Below are positions 46,867 through 54,787 of a stretch of DNA of 64,000 nucleotides, piece by piece. The translations under genes were made by a program, and so were the position numbers. This DNA comes from Mycobacterium sherrisii (GTDB taxonomy: Bacteria; Actinomycetota; Actinomycetes; Mycobacteriales; Mycobacteriaceae): the NCBI RefSeq assembly GCF_002102355.1, contig NZ_LQPT01000069.1, positions 1-64,000 of the forward strand. The letters run 5' to 3'. The stretch's first letter is position 1. Each line of letters starts with the position of its first letter. The notes under the pieces are model-generated. The model saw nothing but the letters and a program-made list of their open reading frames with translations, did not search any database and was not told where the DNA came from.

Positions 46867-47721
46867 ATGGGTTCAACGGGGTGGATCCAGGGCACTTGGC
46901 ACGGGGTCACCAACGTTGAGTCCAGCACCTGGTTGGCCTGGGCCGCTTGGGCGGCAATCGCGCTCGGCATCATCGCTCTGATCGTCATCAACCACCAGCT
47001 CGGCCGCAGCCGGCGGCTGGCGGCCGAGCAGACGCGTCCGCACGTCGGCGTGCTGATGGAACCGCATGCCGCCGATTGGCACGTGATCGAGCTGGTGGTC
47101 CGCAATTTCGGTAAGACCGCGGCCTACCACATCCGTTTTGCCTTCACGAATCCGCCGACGGTCGCCGAGTACGAGAATTCCAGCGACGGCTACGCCGATG
47201 TCGTCGAATTGCAGCTGCCCAGCGAAATCCCGGTACTCGCGCCCGGCCAGGAATGGCGTCTGGTATGGGATTCGGCGCTTGACCGTGCCGAAATCGGCGG
47301 CGGCATCGAATCACGCTTCACCGGGACGGTGACGTACTTCGACCGTCCCGACACGCCGCGACGCTGGCGGTTCTGGCAGCGCGAACGCCCGCAGTTGCAG
47401 ACCGATGTCGTCCTGGACTGGGACGCCCTGCCGCCCGTTCAGCGGATCGAGCTGATGACCACGCACGACCTGGCCAAGCGGGAGAAACAGAAGCTGGAGC
47501 TGCTCCGCAGCCTGCTGACGTACTTCCACTACGCCAGCAAGGAAACGCGCGCGGACGTGTTCCGCAGCGAGATCGAGCGAATCAACAACGCGGTGCGGGA
47601 AACTCAGGATCGTTGGCGCGTCCGGCAGCAAGATGCGCCGACCGATGTCGGTCTGCGCTGGGGCGGCACCGGTCGGCCCGACCAGAAGGATCCCGCCAAT
47701 CACCGCGCCCAGCAGGCCTGA
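46867..47721 (+). CDS. Membrane-anchored protein of unknown function
   Basis: 284-residue protein with one N-terminal transmembrane helix (about residues 22-44, WLAWAAWAAIALGIIALIVI). A beta-rich domain follows (about 55-180) with a pattern such as VELVVRNFGKTAAYHIRFAF, resembling Ig-like folds of envelope proteins. A charged C-terminal part predicted helical (about 205-255, KREKQKLELLRSLLTYFHY) ends the protein. It occupies the place of the predicted exported protein Rv0633c in M. tuberculosis, but I cannot confirm homology. It lies 84 bases before echA3. Function is unknown. Confidence 0.8.
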   Translation: MGSTGWIQGTWHGVTNVESSTWLAWAAWAAIALGIIALIVINHQLGRSRRLAAEQTRPHVGVLMEPHAADWHVIELVVRNFGKTAAYHIRFAFTNPPTVAEYENSSDGYADVVELQLPSEIPVLAPGQEWRLVWDSALDRAEIGGGIESRFTGTVTYFDRPDTPRRWRFWQRERPQLQTDVVLDWDALPPVQRIELMTTHDLAKREKQKLELLRSLLTYFHYASKETRADVFRSEIERINNAVRETQDRWRVRQQDAPTDVGLRWGGTGRPDQKDPANHRAQQA

Positions 47722-47805
47722 CGCCGCGGTACGTCCGGCCGCACGGGGTCAGTGTTTGCCGATCTGATTCAATCGACTTCGCTGCCCGTCGCGAAGGAGT
47801 AACGC

Positions 47806-48501
47806 ATGAGCGGTCCGGTCACCTACAGCCGCAAGGATGCCATCGCGGTCATCCGGATGGACGACGGCAAAGTCAACGCGCTGGGTCCGACCATGCAGGC
47901 AGCCATCAACGAGGCGATCGACCAGGCCGACAGCGACAACGTCGGCGCGCTGGTGCTGACCGGCAACGACCGCGTGTTCAGCGGCGGATTCGACCTGAAG
48001 ATCCTGACCTCCGGCGAGGCGAAACCCGCGATCGACATGCTGCGGGGCGGCTTCGAATTGTCCTATCGGTTGTTGTCCCACCCGAAGCCGGTGGTGATCG
48101 CCTGCACCGGACATGCCATCGCGATGGGGTCGTTCCTGCTGTCCTCCGGCGATCACCGCGTCGCCGCCCACGCCTACAACATCCAGGCCAACGAGGTTGC
48201 GATCGGCATGACCATCCCCTACGCGGCTTTGGAGATCATGAAGCTGCGGCTGACGCCGTCGGCGTATCAGCAGGCCACCGGGCTGGCCAAGACCTTCTTC
48301 GGCGAAACCGCCCTTGCCGCAGGGTTTGTCGACGAGATTGTGCTGCCGGAGATGGTGGTCGACCGCGCCGAGGAGGCCGCGCAGGAATTCGCCGGCCTGC
48401 ACCAGCACGCGCACGCCGCGACCAAACTGCGCGCCCGCGCCGACACCCTCAAGGCGCTGCGCGCCGGAATTGACGGCATCGAAGCCGAGTTCGGCCTGTA
48501 A
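47806..48501 (+). CDS. echA3: Enoyl-CoA hydratase/isomerase family protein EchA3
   Basis: 231-residue crotonase-fold protein, the same length as M. tuberculosis EchA3. Oxyanion-hole regions are DRVFSGGFDLKILTS and PVVIACTGHAIAMGSFLLS. The ribosome site AAGGAG precedes the ATG. The family hydrates or isomerises unsaturated acyl-CoAs; the substrate is not known. In M. tuberculosis recC lies next to it on the side where this window has the molybdopterin oxidoreductase gene, so the conserved block ends here. Confidence 0.93.
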   Translation: MSGPVTYSRKDAIAVIRMDDGKVNALGPTMQAAINEAIDQADSDNVGALVLTGNDRVFSGGFDLKILTSGEAKPAIDMLRGGFELSYRLLSHPKPVVIACTGHAIAMGSFLLSSGDHRVAAHAYNIQANEVAIGMTIPYAALEIMKLRLTPSAYQQATGLAKTFFGETALAAGFVDEIVLPEMVVDRAEEAAQEFAGLHQHAHAATKLRARADTLKALRAGIDGIEAEFGL

Positions 48502-48546
48502 GCAGTCCTCGGGTTTTGCGAGGCAGACCCCGGGTACGCCTCGCCC

Positions 48547-50928
48547 ATGGTGGTCGACCGCATTGCCGATCCGTGGGGCGCGCGGACGCCGTACCGCCCC
48601 GGGCAGCCCTGGCCGGAGCGCGTCGACGGTTTCCTGGCCGATGGCGTCACCGCGGAATCGGTGGACCGGTGGGTGCAGACGGCGGCGGTGTTGCATTCCA
48701 ACGGCGACGGCTTGGACATCGGCGTCAAAGGCGGCCGGATCGTGGGCGTGCGGGGGCGGGCCGACGATCGGGTGAACCACGGACGCCTCGACCCCAAAGA
48801 TCTGTTCGGCTGGCAGGCCAACGCGTCACCCGACCGGCTCACCACGCCCCTGATCCGCACCGCGGGCCGATTGCGGCCATGCGGGTGGGACACGGCCATG
48901 GACCGAATCGTCGCGCACACCCGCCAGCTGCTCGACAGCTCTGGGCCCGCCTCGATCGGCTTCTATACCTCCGGGCAGCTCTTTCTCGAGGCGTACTACA
49001 CCCAGGGCGCGATTGCGCACGGGGCGATCGGAACCAATCACGTCGACGGCAACACCAGGCTGTGCACCGCGACGGCGGCCGAGGCGTTGAAGGAAACCTT
49101 CGGCAGCGACGGCCAGCCGGGCTCCTACACCGACGTCGATCACGCTGACACCATCGCCTTGTTCGGACACAACGTCGCCGAGACGCAGACGGTTCTGTGG
49201 ATGCGGATGCTCGACCGGCTCGCCGGTGCCGAACCGCCCACCATCGTGTGCGTCGATCCGCGGCGCACCCCCGTGGCCGAGCGGGCCACCGTTCACTTGG
49301 CGCCGCTGCCTGGAACGAATGTGGCGCTGATGAACGCACTGCTGCACGAGATCATCTCCCATGACTGGTTGGACCACGACTACATCGACCTGCACACGGT
49401 GGGTTTCGCCGAGCTGCGTTCGCGGGTGGAGGAATTTCCTCCGGAGCGCTGTGCCGAAATCTGCGGCGTGCGTGCCGACGACATCCGGGAAGCGGCTCGA
49501 TTGCTGGGGACCGCCAAGCGCCTGCTTTCCACTGTGCTGCAAGGGTTTTACCAATCGCATCAGGCGACCGCGGCGGCGGTGCAAGTCAACAACATTCATT
49601 TGCTGCGCGGCATGCTCGGCAAGCCGGGTTGCGGCGTGCTGCAGATGAATGGACAGCCGACCGCCGAGAACACGCGTGAATGCGGGGCCGATGGCGACCT
49701 CGCCGGGTTCCGCAATTGGGCCAACGACGATCACATCGCCGACCTCGCGAAGCTGTGGAACATCGAGCCGCGACAGATCCCGCACTACGCACCGCCGACG
49801 CACGCGATGCAGATGTTCCGCTACGCCGAAGAGGGCAGCCTGCGGATGCTGTGGGTGACCGCGACCAACCCCGCGGTCTCGTTGCCGGAACTGGCGCGGA
49901 TTCGCGAGATCCTGGCTCAGCAGCGACTGTTCCTGATCGTGCAGGACATCTTCATGACCGAAACCGCCGAGCTGGCCGATGTCGTGCTGCCCGCCGCGGC
50001 GTGGGGCGAGAAGACCGGAACGTTCACCAACGCCGACCGCACCGTGCACCTCTCCGAAAAGGCGGTGGAGCCACCGGGTTCCGCGCGTAGCGACCTCGAC
50101 ATCTTTCTGGACTACGCCCGCCGCATGGACTTCCGCGACAAGGACGGTCAGCCGTTTCCGCCGTGGACGGATCCCGAGTCGACGTTCGAAGCCTGGAAGA
50201 AATGCAGTGCGGGTCGGCCGTGCGACTACACCGGCCTGAGCTACGCCAAGCTGCGCGGCCGCAACGGAATTCAATGGCCGTGCAACGACGAACACCCCGA
50301 CGGTACCGAGCGCCTGTACGCCGATGGGAGGTTCTGGTCGGCACCGGACTATTGCGAGGCCTACGGAAAGGACCTGATCACCGGCGCCCCGTTAGAGCCC
50401 ACCGAATACCGCGCGATGAATCCGTACGCGAAGGCGATCATCAAGGCCGCACAGTACATTCCGGCCCACGAACCGCCGACGCAGGATCATCCCTACGCAC
50501 TGATCACCGGGCGTACCGTGTATCACTTCCATACGCGAACGAAAACCGCACGGGCACAACAACTTCAGCAGTCCGCACCGGATGTTTGGGCGGAGATTTC
50601 GGAAGTCGACGCCCGGCGCCTGGGAGTCGCGGACGGCGAATGTGTCACCATCAGCACCCCCCGGGGCAGCGTGACGTGCCCGGCCCGCATCGGCGGTATG
50701 CGCCCCGGCGTGATCTTCCTGCCCTTCCACTACGGGTACTGGGACACCGGCAGCGGCACCGGCCACCATCGGGCCGCCAATGAGCTGACGATCACCGACT
50801 GGGACCCGGTTTCCAAGCAACCCCTCTACAAGACTGCGGCGGCACAGTTACGCAAGGCTCCCCTTGATCGGGCGGGAGCGCCCCCGGCCGGCGTGCGCGA
50901 ACTGCTCGTCGCTGAGGTGCGGCAATGA
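48547..50928 (+). CDS. Molybdopterin oxidoreductase lacking the N-terminal Fe-S ligands
   Basis: 793-residue DMSO-reductase superfamily protein, like FdhF or NarB-type catalytic subunits. The N-terminal segment normally reading CxxCxxxC is replaced by VQTAAVLHSNGDGLDI (about residues 43-58), and the fourth ligand in GRLCPKG is Asp (GRLDPKDL). The first Cys is at 112, so a [4Fe-4S] cluster cannot be bound there. The likely Mo ligand is Cys173 in NTRLCTATAAEAL. Pterin-binding motifs such as GTFTNADRTVHLSEKAV and the C-terminal GRTVYHFHTRTKT are present. It has no twin-arginine signal, so it is cytosolic. It overlaps the next gene by four bases. Confidence 0.9.
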   Translation: MVVDRIADPWGARTPYRPGQPWPERVDGFLADGVTAESVDRWVQTAAVLHSNGDGLDIGVKGGRIVGVRGRADDRVNHGRLDPKDLFGWQANASPDRLTTPLIRTAGRLRPCGWDTAMDRIVAHTRQLLDSSGPASIGFYTSGQLFLEAYYTQGAIAHGAIGTNHVDGNTRLCTATAAEALKETFGSDGQPGSYTDVDHADTIALFGHNVAETQTVLWMRMLDRLAGAEPPTIVCVDPRRTPVAERATVHLAPLPGTNVALMNALLHEIISHDWLDHDYIDLHTVGFAELRSRVEEFPPERCAEICGVRADDIREAARLLGTAKRLLSTVLQGFYQSHQATAAAVQVNNIHLLRGMLGKPGCGVLQMNGQPTAENTRECGADGDLAGFRNWANDDHIADLAKLWNIEPRQIPHYAPPTHAMQMFRYAEEGSLRMLWVTATNPAVSLPELARIREILAQQRLFLIVQDIFMTETAELADVVLPAAAWGEKTGTFTNADRTVHLSEKAVEPPGSARSDLDIFLDYARRMDFRDKDGQPFPPWTDPESTFEAWKKCSAGRPCDYTGLSYAKLRGRNGIQWPCNDEHPDGTERLYADGRFWSAPDYCEAYGKDLITGAPLEPTEYRAMNPYAKAIIKAAQYIPAHEPPTQDHPYALITGRTVYHFHTRTKTARAQQLQQSAPDVWAEISEVDARRLGVADGECVTISTPRGSVTCPARIGGMRPGVIFLPFHYGYWDTGSGTGHHRAANELTITDWDPVSKQPLYKTAAAQLRKAPLDRAGAPPAGVRELLVAEVRQ

Positions 50929-51404
50929 AGATCAACCTGGCCATCCGCGAGGTGCACCGCGCCGAGCGCAAACTGGCCCACCGACTCAACCTGATCGCCG
51001 CGCGCCACCACAGCGACCAAGACATTTCGCATCTGGCCCATGATCTGGCCGGGTGGTCGCAGGATCACCTGACCAGGCTGGCCGCTCATGGCCGCCACTA
51101 CGGGGTGCGGCTCTCGGCGCACCCGCGGACCACGGCGCGCACCAGCATGCTGGAGCGCAAGGTCAGCGCCGCGCTGCGCCGCCGCCCCGAGCCCGCGCTG
51201 CTGCTGCTGGCCGATCTGCGACGGGTGCACCGGCTGGCGGCGGGCACGTCGCTGGATTGGGAGCTGCTCGGCCAGGCGGCTCAGGCCGCACACGACGAGG
51301 AGCTGCTGACCCTGACGTCGCGCTGCCACCCCGAAACACTGCGCCAGATGCGCTGGGCCAACGCGATGCTCAAGGAACTCGCACCGCAAGCCCTGACCAC
51401 CTGA
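50925..51404 (+). CDS. Small helical protein coupled to the molybdopterin oxidoreductase
   Basis: 159-residue protein whose ATG overlaps the oxidoreductase stop codon (ATGA), implying coupled synthesis and perhaps complex formation. It is mostly helical and rich in His, Arg and Leu, with EVHRAERKLAHRLNLIAARHH, then a second block around AAHDEELLTLTSRCHPETLRQMRW. The spacing of Glu and His (ExxH-like) in these helices recalls ferritin-like or DUF892-type bundles, but the metal ligands are not proven. I do not recognise the family with confidence. It ends before a nested inverted repeat. Confidence 0.78.
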   Translation: MKINLAIREVHRAERKLAHRLNLIAARHHSDQDISHLAHDLAGWSQDHLTRLAAHGRHYGVRLSAHPRTTARTSMLERKVSAALRRRPEPALLLLADLRRVHRLAAGTSLDWELLGQAAQAAHDEELLTLTSRCHPETLRQMRWANAMLKELAPQALTT

Positions 51405-51412
51405 CACGTTAA

Positions 51413-51468
51413 GGAGGAGGCGATGGCGGTTGCCGGAGCAACCGCCCCACCTCCCCGTCGCCTCCTCC
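51413..51468. terminator. Nested double inverted repeat between convergent genes
   Basis: The outer 11-base stem GGAGGAGGCGA / TCGCCTCCTCC (51413-51423 and 51458-51468) encloses an inner perfect 9-base hairpin GGCGGTTGC / GCAACCGCC (51425-51446, loop CGGA). It starts 8 bases after the helical-protein stop codon and lies 55 bases before the patatin stop codon. It has no T-tract. A bidirectional terminator is the simplest reading. An SD-like AAGGAGGAGG and a 19-codon frame (51423-51482) overlap it. Confidence 0.6.
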
Positions 51469-51523
51469 ACCCCGGAGTCTGACACGACCGCGTGCGCTCG
51501 TCACTTCACCTTTGCGCCACCCG

Positions 51524-52525
51524 TCAGACCGTCCAGCGGAACCGCTTGAGATATGCCGACCAATTCCAGGTCGCCAGGAATTCCTGTGCCGCCTGATGGC
51601 CCTTCTCGTACAACGCCTCGAGGCGATCGATCCCGATGTCGAAGTCCAGCACACCCACATCGGTCGATTCGACCGCGATCGCGCGGGCGGCCACCCACGG
51701 CTGGTTGAGGTGAGTCTGGTCGTGTCCGGTCAACATGGTGGTGAGCAGGCTTTCCAGCAACGCAGTCTGCTCGAACAACCGCAGGGGTTTGAGTGCGGGC
51801 ATCACCGCGCTGAAACCCTCGTTGAGCCTCGGCAGCACGGTGATCCCGAATGTTGGCCAGCGGGGCGGCTTTCCGTCGAATCGGTCGAAGGTGTCGATCG
51901 GAAAGTTCGACAACACCCCACCGTCTACGAGCACCGACGTCGCCCCCGTGCCGCCGGTCAATTTGACCGGCGGATAGAAGAACGGGATCGCCATCGACGC
52001 GCGCACCGCGTCGGCGACCAGCTGGTCGTCGGGGTCCAGCCCGTACAGCCGGCGATAGTCCCAGGGCAGCCGCACCAACTGGGCCGCCGTCACATCGGCG
52101 ACGGTGACCACCAGCTTGTGGCGTCGTCCCTCCGGCAGCGAGTTCTCATCCATGACCAGATCACCGAAGTGGGTGACCCCCAAGTTCTTCAGCTCGCTAC
52201 GAATCCAGTCGTAGGCGGCGTCACCGCGAAACATGCTGGTGTCACGCACAAGTCCCCAGGCGGCACCCAGCAGGGGGACGCGCCCCGAGTCGCGCCATTT
52301 GCGCAACGGCGCCGACAACGCGAGGTCCTTGACCTCTTGACTGCTCAGCTGGTCGCCCTTGGACGCGGCAGCCAGGATCGCCCCGACCACGGACCCGGCC
52401 GAAACGCCCGACACCCGCGGAAACGGATACCCGGCGTTCATCAGGGCGACGATGGCGCCCACCAGACCGATGAACTTGACGCCGCCGCCGGAGAGAACGA
52501 GATCCGCGGGCTTTGCTTTGGCCAT
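51524..52525 (-). CDS. Patatin-like phospholipase
   Basis: 333-residue serine hydrolase starting at the ATG at 52525, overlapping the cynS TAA by one base (TAATG). The oxyanion-hole motif is LSGGGVKFIG (near residue 11), the nucleophile is GVSAGS (near 40-45) and the catalytic Asp lies in VLVDGGVLSNFP (near 210). Such enzymes release fatty acids from phospholipids or acylglycerols by a Ser-Asp dyad. No signal peptide is visible. Cotranscription with cyanase is likely given the overlap, although a functional link is not obvious. Confidence 0.92.
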   Translation of the reverse strand: MAKAKPADLVLSGGGVKFIGLVGAIVALMNAGYPFPRVSGVSAGSVVGAILAAASKGDQLSSQEVKDLALSAPLRKWRDSGRVPLLGAAWGLVRDTSMFRGDAAYDWIRSELKNLGVTHFGDLVMDENSLPEGRRHKLVVTVADVTAAQLVRLPWDYRRLYGLDPDDQLVADAVRASMAIPFFYPPVKLTGGTGATSVLVDGGVLSNFPIDTFDRFDGKPPRWPTFGITVLPRLNEGFSAVMPALKPLRLFEQTALLESLLTTMLTGHDQTHLNQPWVAARAIAVESTDVGVLDFDIGIDRLEALYEKGHQAAQEFLATWNWSAYLKRFRWTV

Positions 52526-52980
52526 TACTCCTCTGCGGAAACCCAATCGTAGGCAAGGTATTTGCCGTCGAAGGTCACGACAACGCGGTCGCCGGACGGG
52601 TGCGACTTCTTCTGCAGGTCGACGCTGAAGTTGATGGCGCTCATGATGCCGTCGCCGAACTGCTCGTGGATCAGCTCTTTGATGGCGCCACAGTACACCT
52701 GAAGCGCCTCGTAGAAGCGGTAAATGGTCGGGTCGGTCGGCACCGCCGTGGGAAGGCCCCCGCGCATCGGCGGGGCGGCCAGCACCGGCACCACCGACTG
52801 ATCCAGACCGAGCATTTCGACCAGCTGCTTGCCCAGCTCGGGCGGGATCGGATGCTGGCCGAGCAACGCCGAGGTGGTCCACATCACCGGCCGGTCGATG
52901 GCGTCGGCCAGTTCCTGCCAGGTGAGGCCACGCGTCAGGCGCGCAACGACGATCTGTTCGGTGATCTCGTTTCTGTTCAT
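52525..52980 (-). CDS. cynS: Cyanate hydratase (cyanase)
   Basis: 151-residue homologue of E. coli CynS. It has an N-terminal helical domain (LARGLTWQE-type pattern, ALLGQHPIPPE) and the C-terminal catalytic domain DPTIYRFYEALQVYC then FGDGIMSAINFSVD, which contains the Arg, Glu and Ser that form the active site in the decamer. The enzyme converts cyanate and bicarbonate to carbamate and CO2, releasing ammonia, for detoxification or nitrogen supply. No cynT or cynX is adjacent. It precedes the patatin gene with a one-base overlap. Confidence 0.95.
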   Translation of the reverse strand: MNRNEITEQIVVARLTRGLTWQELADAIDRPVMWTTSALLGQHPIPPELGKQLVEMLGLDQSVVPVLAAPPMRGGLPTAVPTDPTIYRFYEALQVYCGAIKELIHEQFGDGIMSAINFSVDLQKKSHPSGDRVVVTFDGKYLAYDWVSAEE

Positions 52981-53063
52981 GAATCAAGCATGCGGCATTC
53001 GCCCTGCGTCGGCCCAATCACCGTGACAAGACGTGTTGTAAACCGGCCAGCGGCGCATGACCG

Positions 53064-53579
53064 TCACCACCGTCCGTGATGCACGACCTCGTCGAATGGC
53101 CGGCGGTCCGGCTTGCGGATCGGTACCAGCGGACGATCGGCGGGATAGCCGATCCCGAGTATGAAGGCGACCAGGTGGTCCTCCGGCACCCCGAGAATCG
53201 CGCGCGCCTTCTCCTGATCCCCCACCGAGGAGTGCCCGGTGCCGATGCCGAGGTCGGTGGCGGCCAGCATCATCGCCATCGTCGCCTGGCCGACGTCATA
53301 GTTGTCCATCACCAGCCTGCGCTCGTCCGGCGGAACGGGCACCACCAACACAATCGCCGCCGGGGCCGACGCGATGTGCCCGGCGCCGCGCCAGACGGTG
53401 GACAGCTCTTGCAGCTGCACCGGGTCGGTGACGATCACAAAGTCCCACGGTTGGCGGTTTTTCGCCGACGGCGCGCGCCACCCCGCCTCGGCTATCCGGT
53501 TCAGGTCCTCCTCCGACACGGGATCGGGTTTGTACTGCCGAACATTGCGCCGAGCGCGGATCGCGTCCCAGAGTTCCAT
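53064..53579 (-). CDS. Nitroreductase family protein
   Basis: 171-residue FMN-dependent oxidoreductase of the nitroreductase fold. The N-terminal FMN-phosphate motif is MELWDAIRARRNVRQYKPD, followed by GWRAPSAKNRQPWDFVIV and, near the middle, NYDVGQATMAMMLAATDLGIGTGHSS. The product is at the short end of the family, compatible with a homodimer. Physiological substrate is unknown (quinones, flavins or nitroaromatics). It is on the same strand as cynS, 83 bases upstream of it. Confidence 0.9.
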   Translation of the reverse strand: MELWDAIRARRNVRQYKPDPVSEEDLNRIAEAGWRAPSAKNRQPWDFVIVTDPVQLQELSTVWRGAGHIASAPAAIVLVVPVPPDERRLVMDNYDVGQATMAMMLAATDLGIGTGHSSVGDQEKARAILGVPEDHLVAFILGIGYPADRPLVPIRKPDRRPFDEVVHHGRW

Positions 53580-53625
53580 CTCGCTCCTCGTGTTTGCTTT
53601 TCTCCCAACGGTTTTCGTGGCCGCG

Positions 53626-54570
53626 CTAGGCCATCCGCTGGGCCGCGACGAACAGGTTGGCCGGGACGTCGTCCTCGACCTCCTCGGCGGCGGACCGGCC
53701 GTACCCGGCCATCAGTTCCAACGACGGGGTGACCGTCACGTTCCAGCCGTGCCGGCCGAACCATTCCCCGACGTCCTCGCGCTCCTCGAAGTACCACAAT
53801 TCATCGGTGCTGGGCACCTCGCGTTGCGGATCGACTTTCGTCATGACGTTGCGCACCCGGTCCATCCGGGCGCGGCGACGGGCGCGGGCCTCGGGGTCGA
53901 GGAACTTCGGGCCCAGCGCTTCGACGCCGATCCGGCTGCCGGCAACCGTGAGCCCCTGGATGCGCTCGAAGAGCAACTCCTGGGCGACGGCCGGCAGGTA
54001 CGGCATGAGCCCCTCCGCCGACCAGACGCTGGGTACCGAGGCGTCAAAACCGGCCTCCCGCAGCGCCGTCGGCCAATCCTGGCGTAAGTCCACTGGAACG
54101 GCGACCCGGCGGCAGGCGGGTTCGGCGCCGTGTTCGGCCAACGTGGACGATTTGAAGTCCAGCACCCTGGGCTGGTCGAGTTCGTAGACCGTGGTGCCGT
54201 CCGGCCACGGCAGCCGCCAGGACCGCGCGTCCAGGCCGGCCGCGAGGATCACCGCCTGCTTGATACCGGAGGTTGTCGCGTCCAGAAAGAACGAATCGAA
54301 AAAGGCCGTCCGGGAAGCCATGTAGCTGACCATCGCCTGCATCTGCTCCGCCAGCAGGGGTTCGGTCTCGAGCACCTCGGCGGGCAGTTCCGGGGCGGAA
54401 AACCAATTCCATACGCCGTCGCCGGCGGCATCGAGGAAGATCCGCGCGAACGGATCGCGAATCAGTGGATTGTCGCTCTCGGTCTCCGCCGCGCGGGATG
54501 CCGCGACGCCCAGCGCCGTCGCCCCCACGCTCTCGGTGATCTCCCAGCTGTCGTTGTCGGTTCTGGCCAT
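53626..54570 (-). CDS. SAM-dependent methyltransferase, TIGR00027 family
   Basis: 314-residue protein of the large mycobacterial family of putative SAM O-methyltransferases (LCMT/PPM-like fold). It starts at the ATG at 54570 ([20 protein letters not shown]) with AGGAGG upstream. The SAM-binding motif is [20 protein letters not shown] (about residues 97-116), followed by [12 protein letters not shown]. Members are often expanded in mycobacteria, and some act on polyketide or leucine carboxyl groups. The substrate is unknown. It is divergent from the next membrane-protein gene across 217 bases. Confidence 0.9.
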   Translation of the reverse strand: MARTDNDSWEITESVGATALGVAASRAAETESDNPLIRDPFARIFLDAAGDGVWNWFSAPELPAEVLETEPLLAEQMQAMVSYMASRTAFFDSFFLDATTSGIKQAVILAAGLDARSWRLPWPDGTTVYELDQPRVLDFKSSTLAEHGAEPACRRVAVPVDLRQDWPTALREAGFDASVPSVWSAEGLMPYLPAVAQELLFERIQGLTVAGSRIGVEALGPKFLDPEARARRRARMDRVRNVMTKVDPQREVPSTDELWYFEEREDVGEWFGRHGWNVTVTPSLELMAGYGRSAAEEVEDDVPANLFVAAQRMA

Positions 54571-54787
54571 GCTGTTGTCCTCCTGACTTCGACCCGTCGG
54601 CACCCGTTTTGGCCGACCTTACGTCAGCGAGCTGTCCGCCAGCTGTGTCCGCGAGGCGCGCGATTCGCGACGTCTCGGCCGCAGGTAACCAACCCGTCGG
54701 GCAGGTTCATCCCCTTACCGGGAGGTATCCGGTTAAGTTGTCGGCGGGCCGCTAACCGCGCGGCCGCGACGCGAAGGATCTTTTCGC

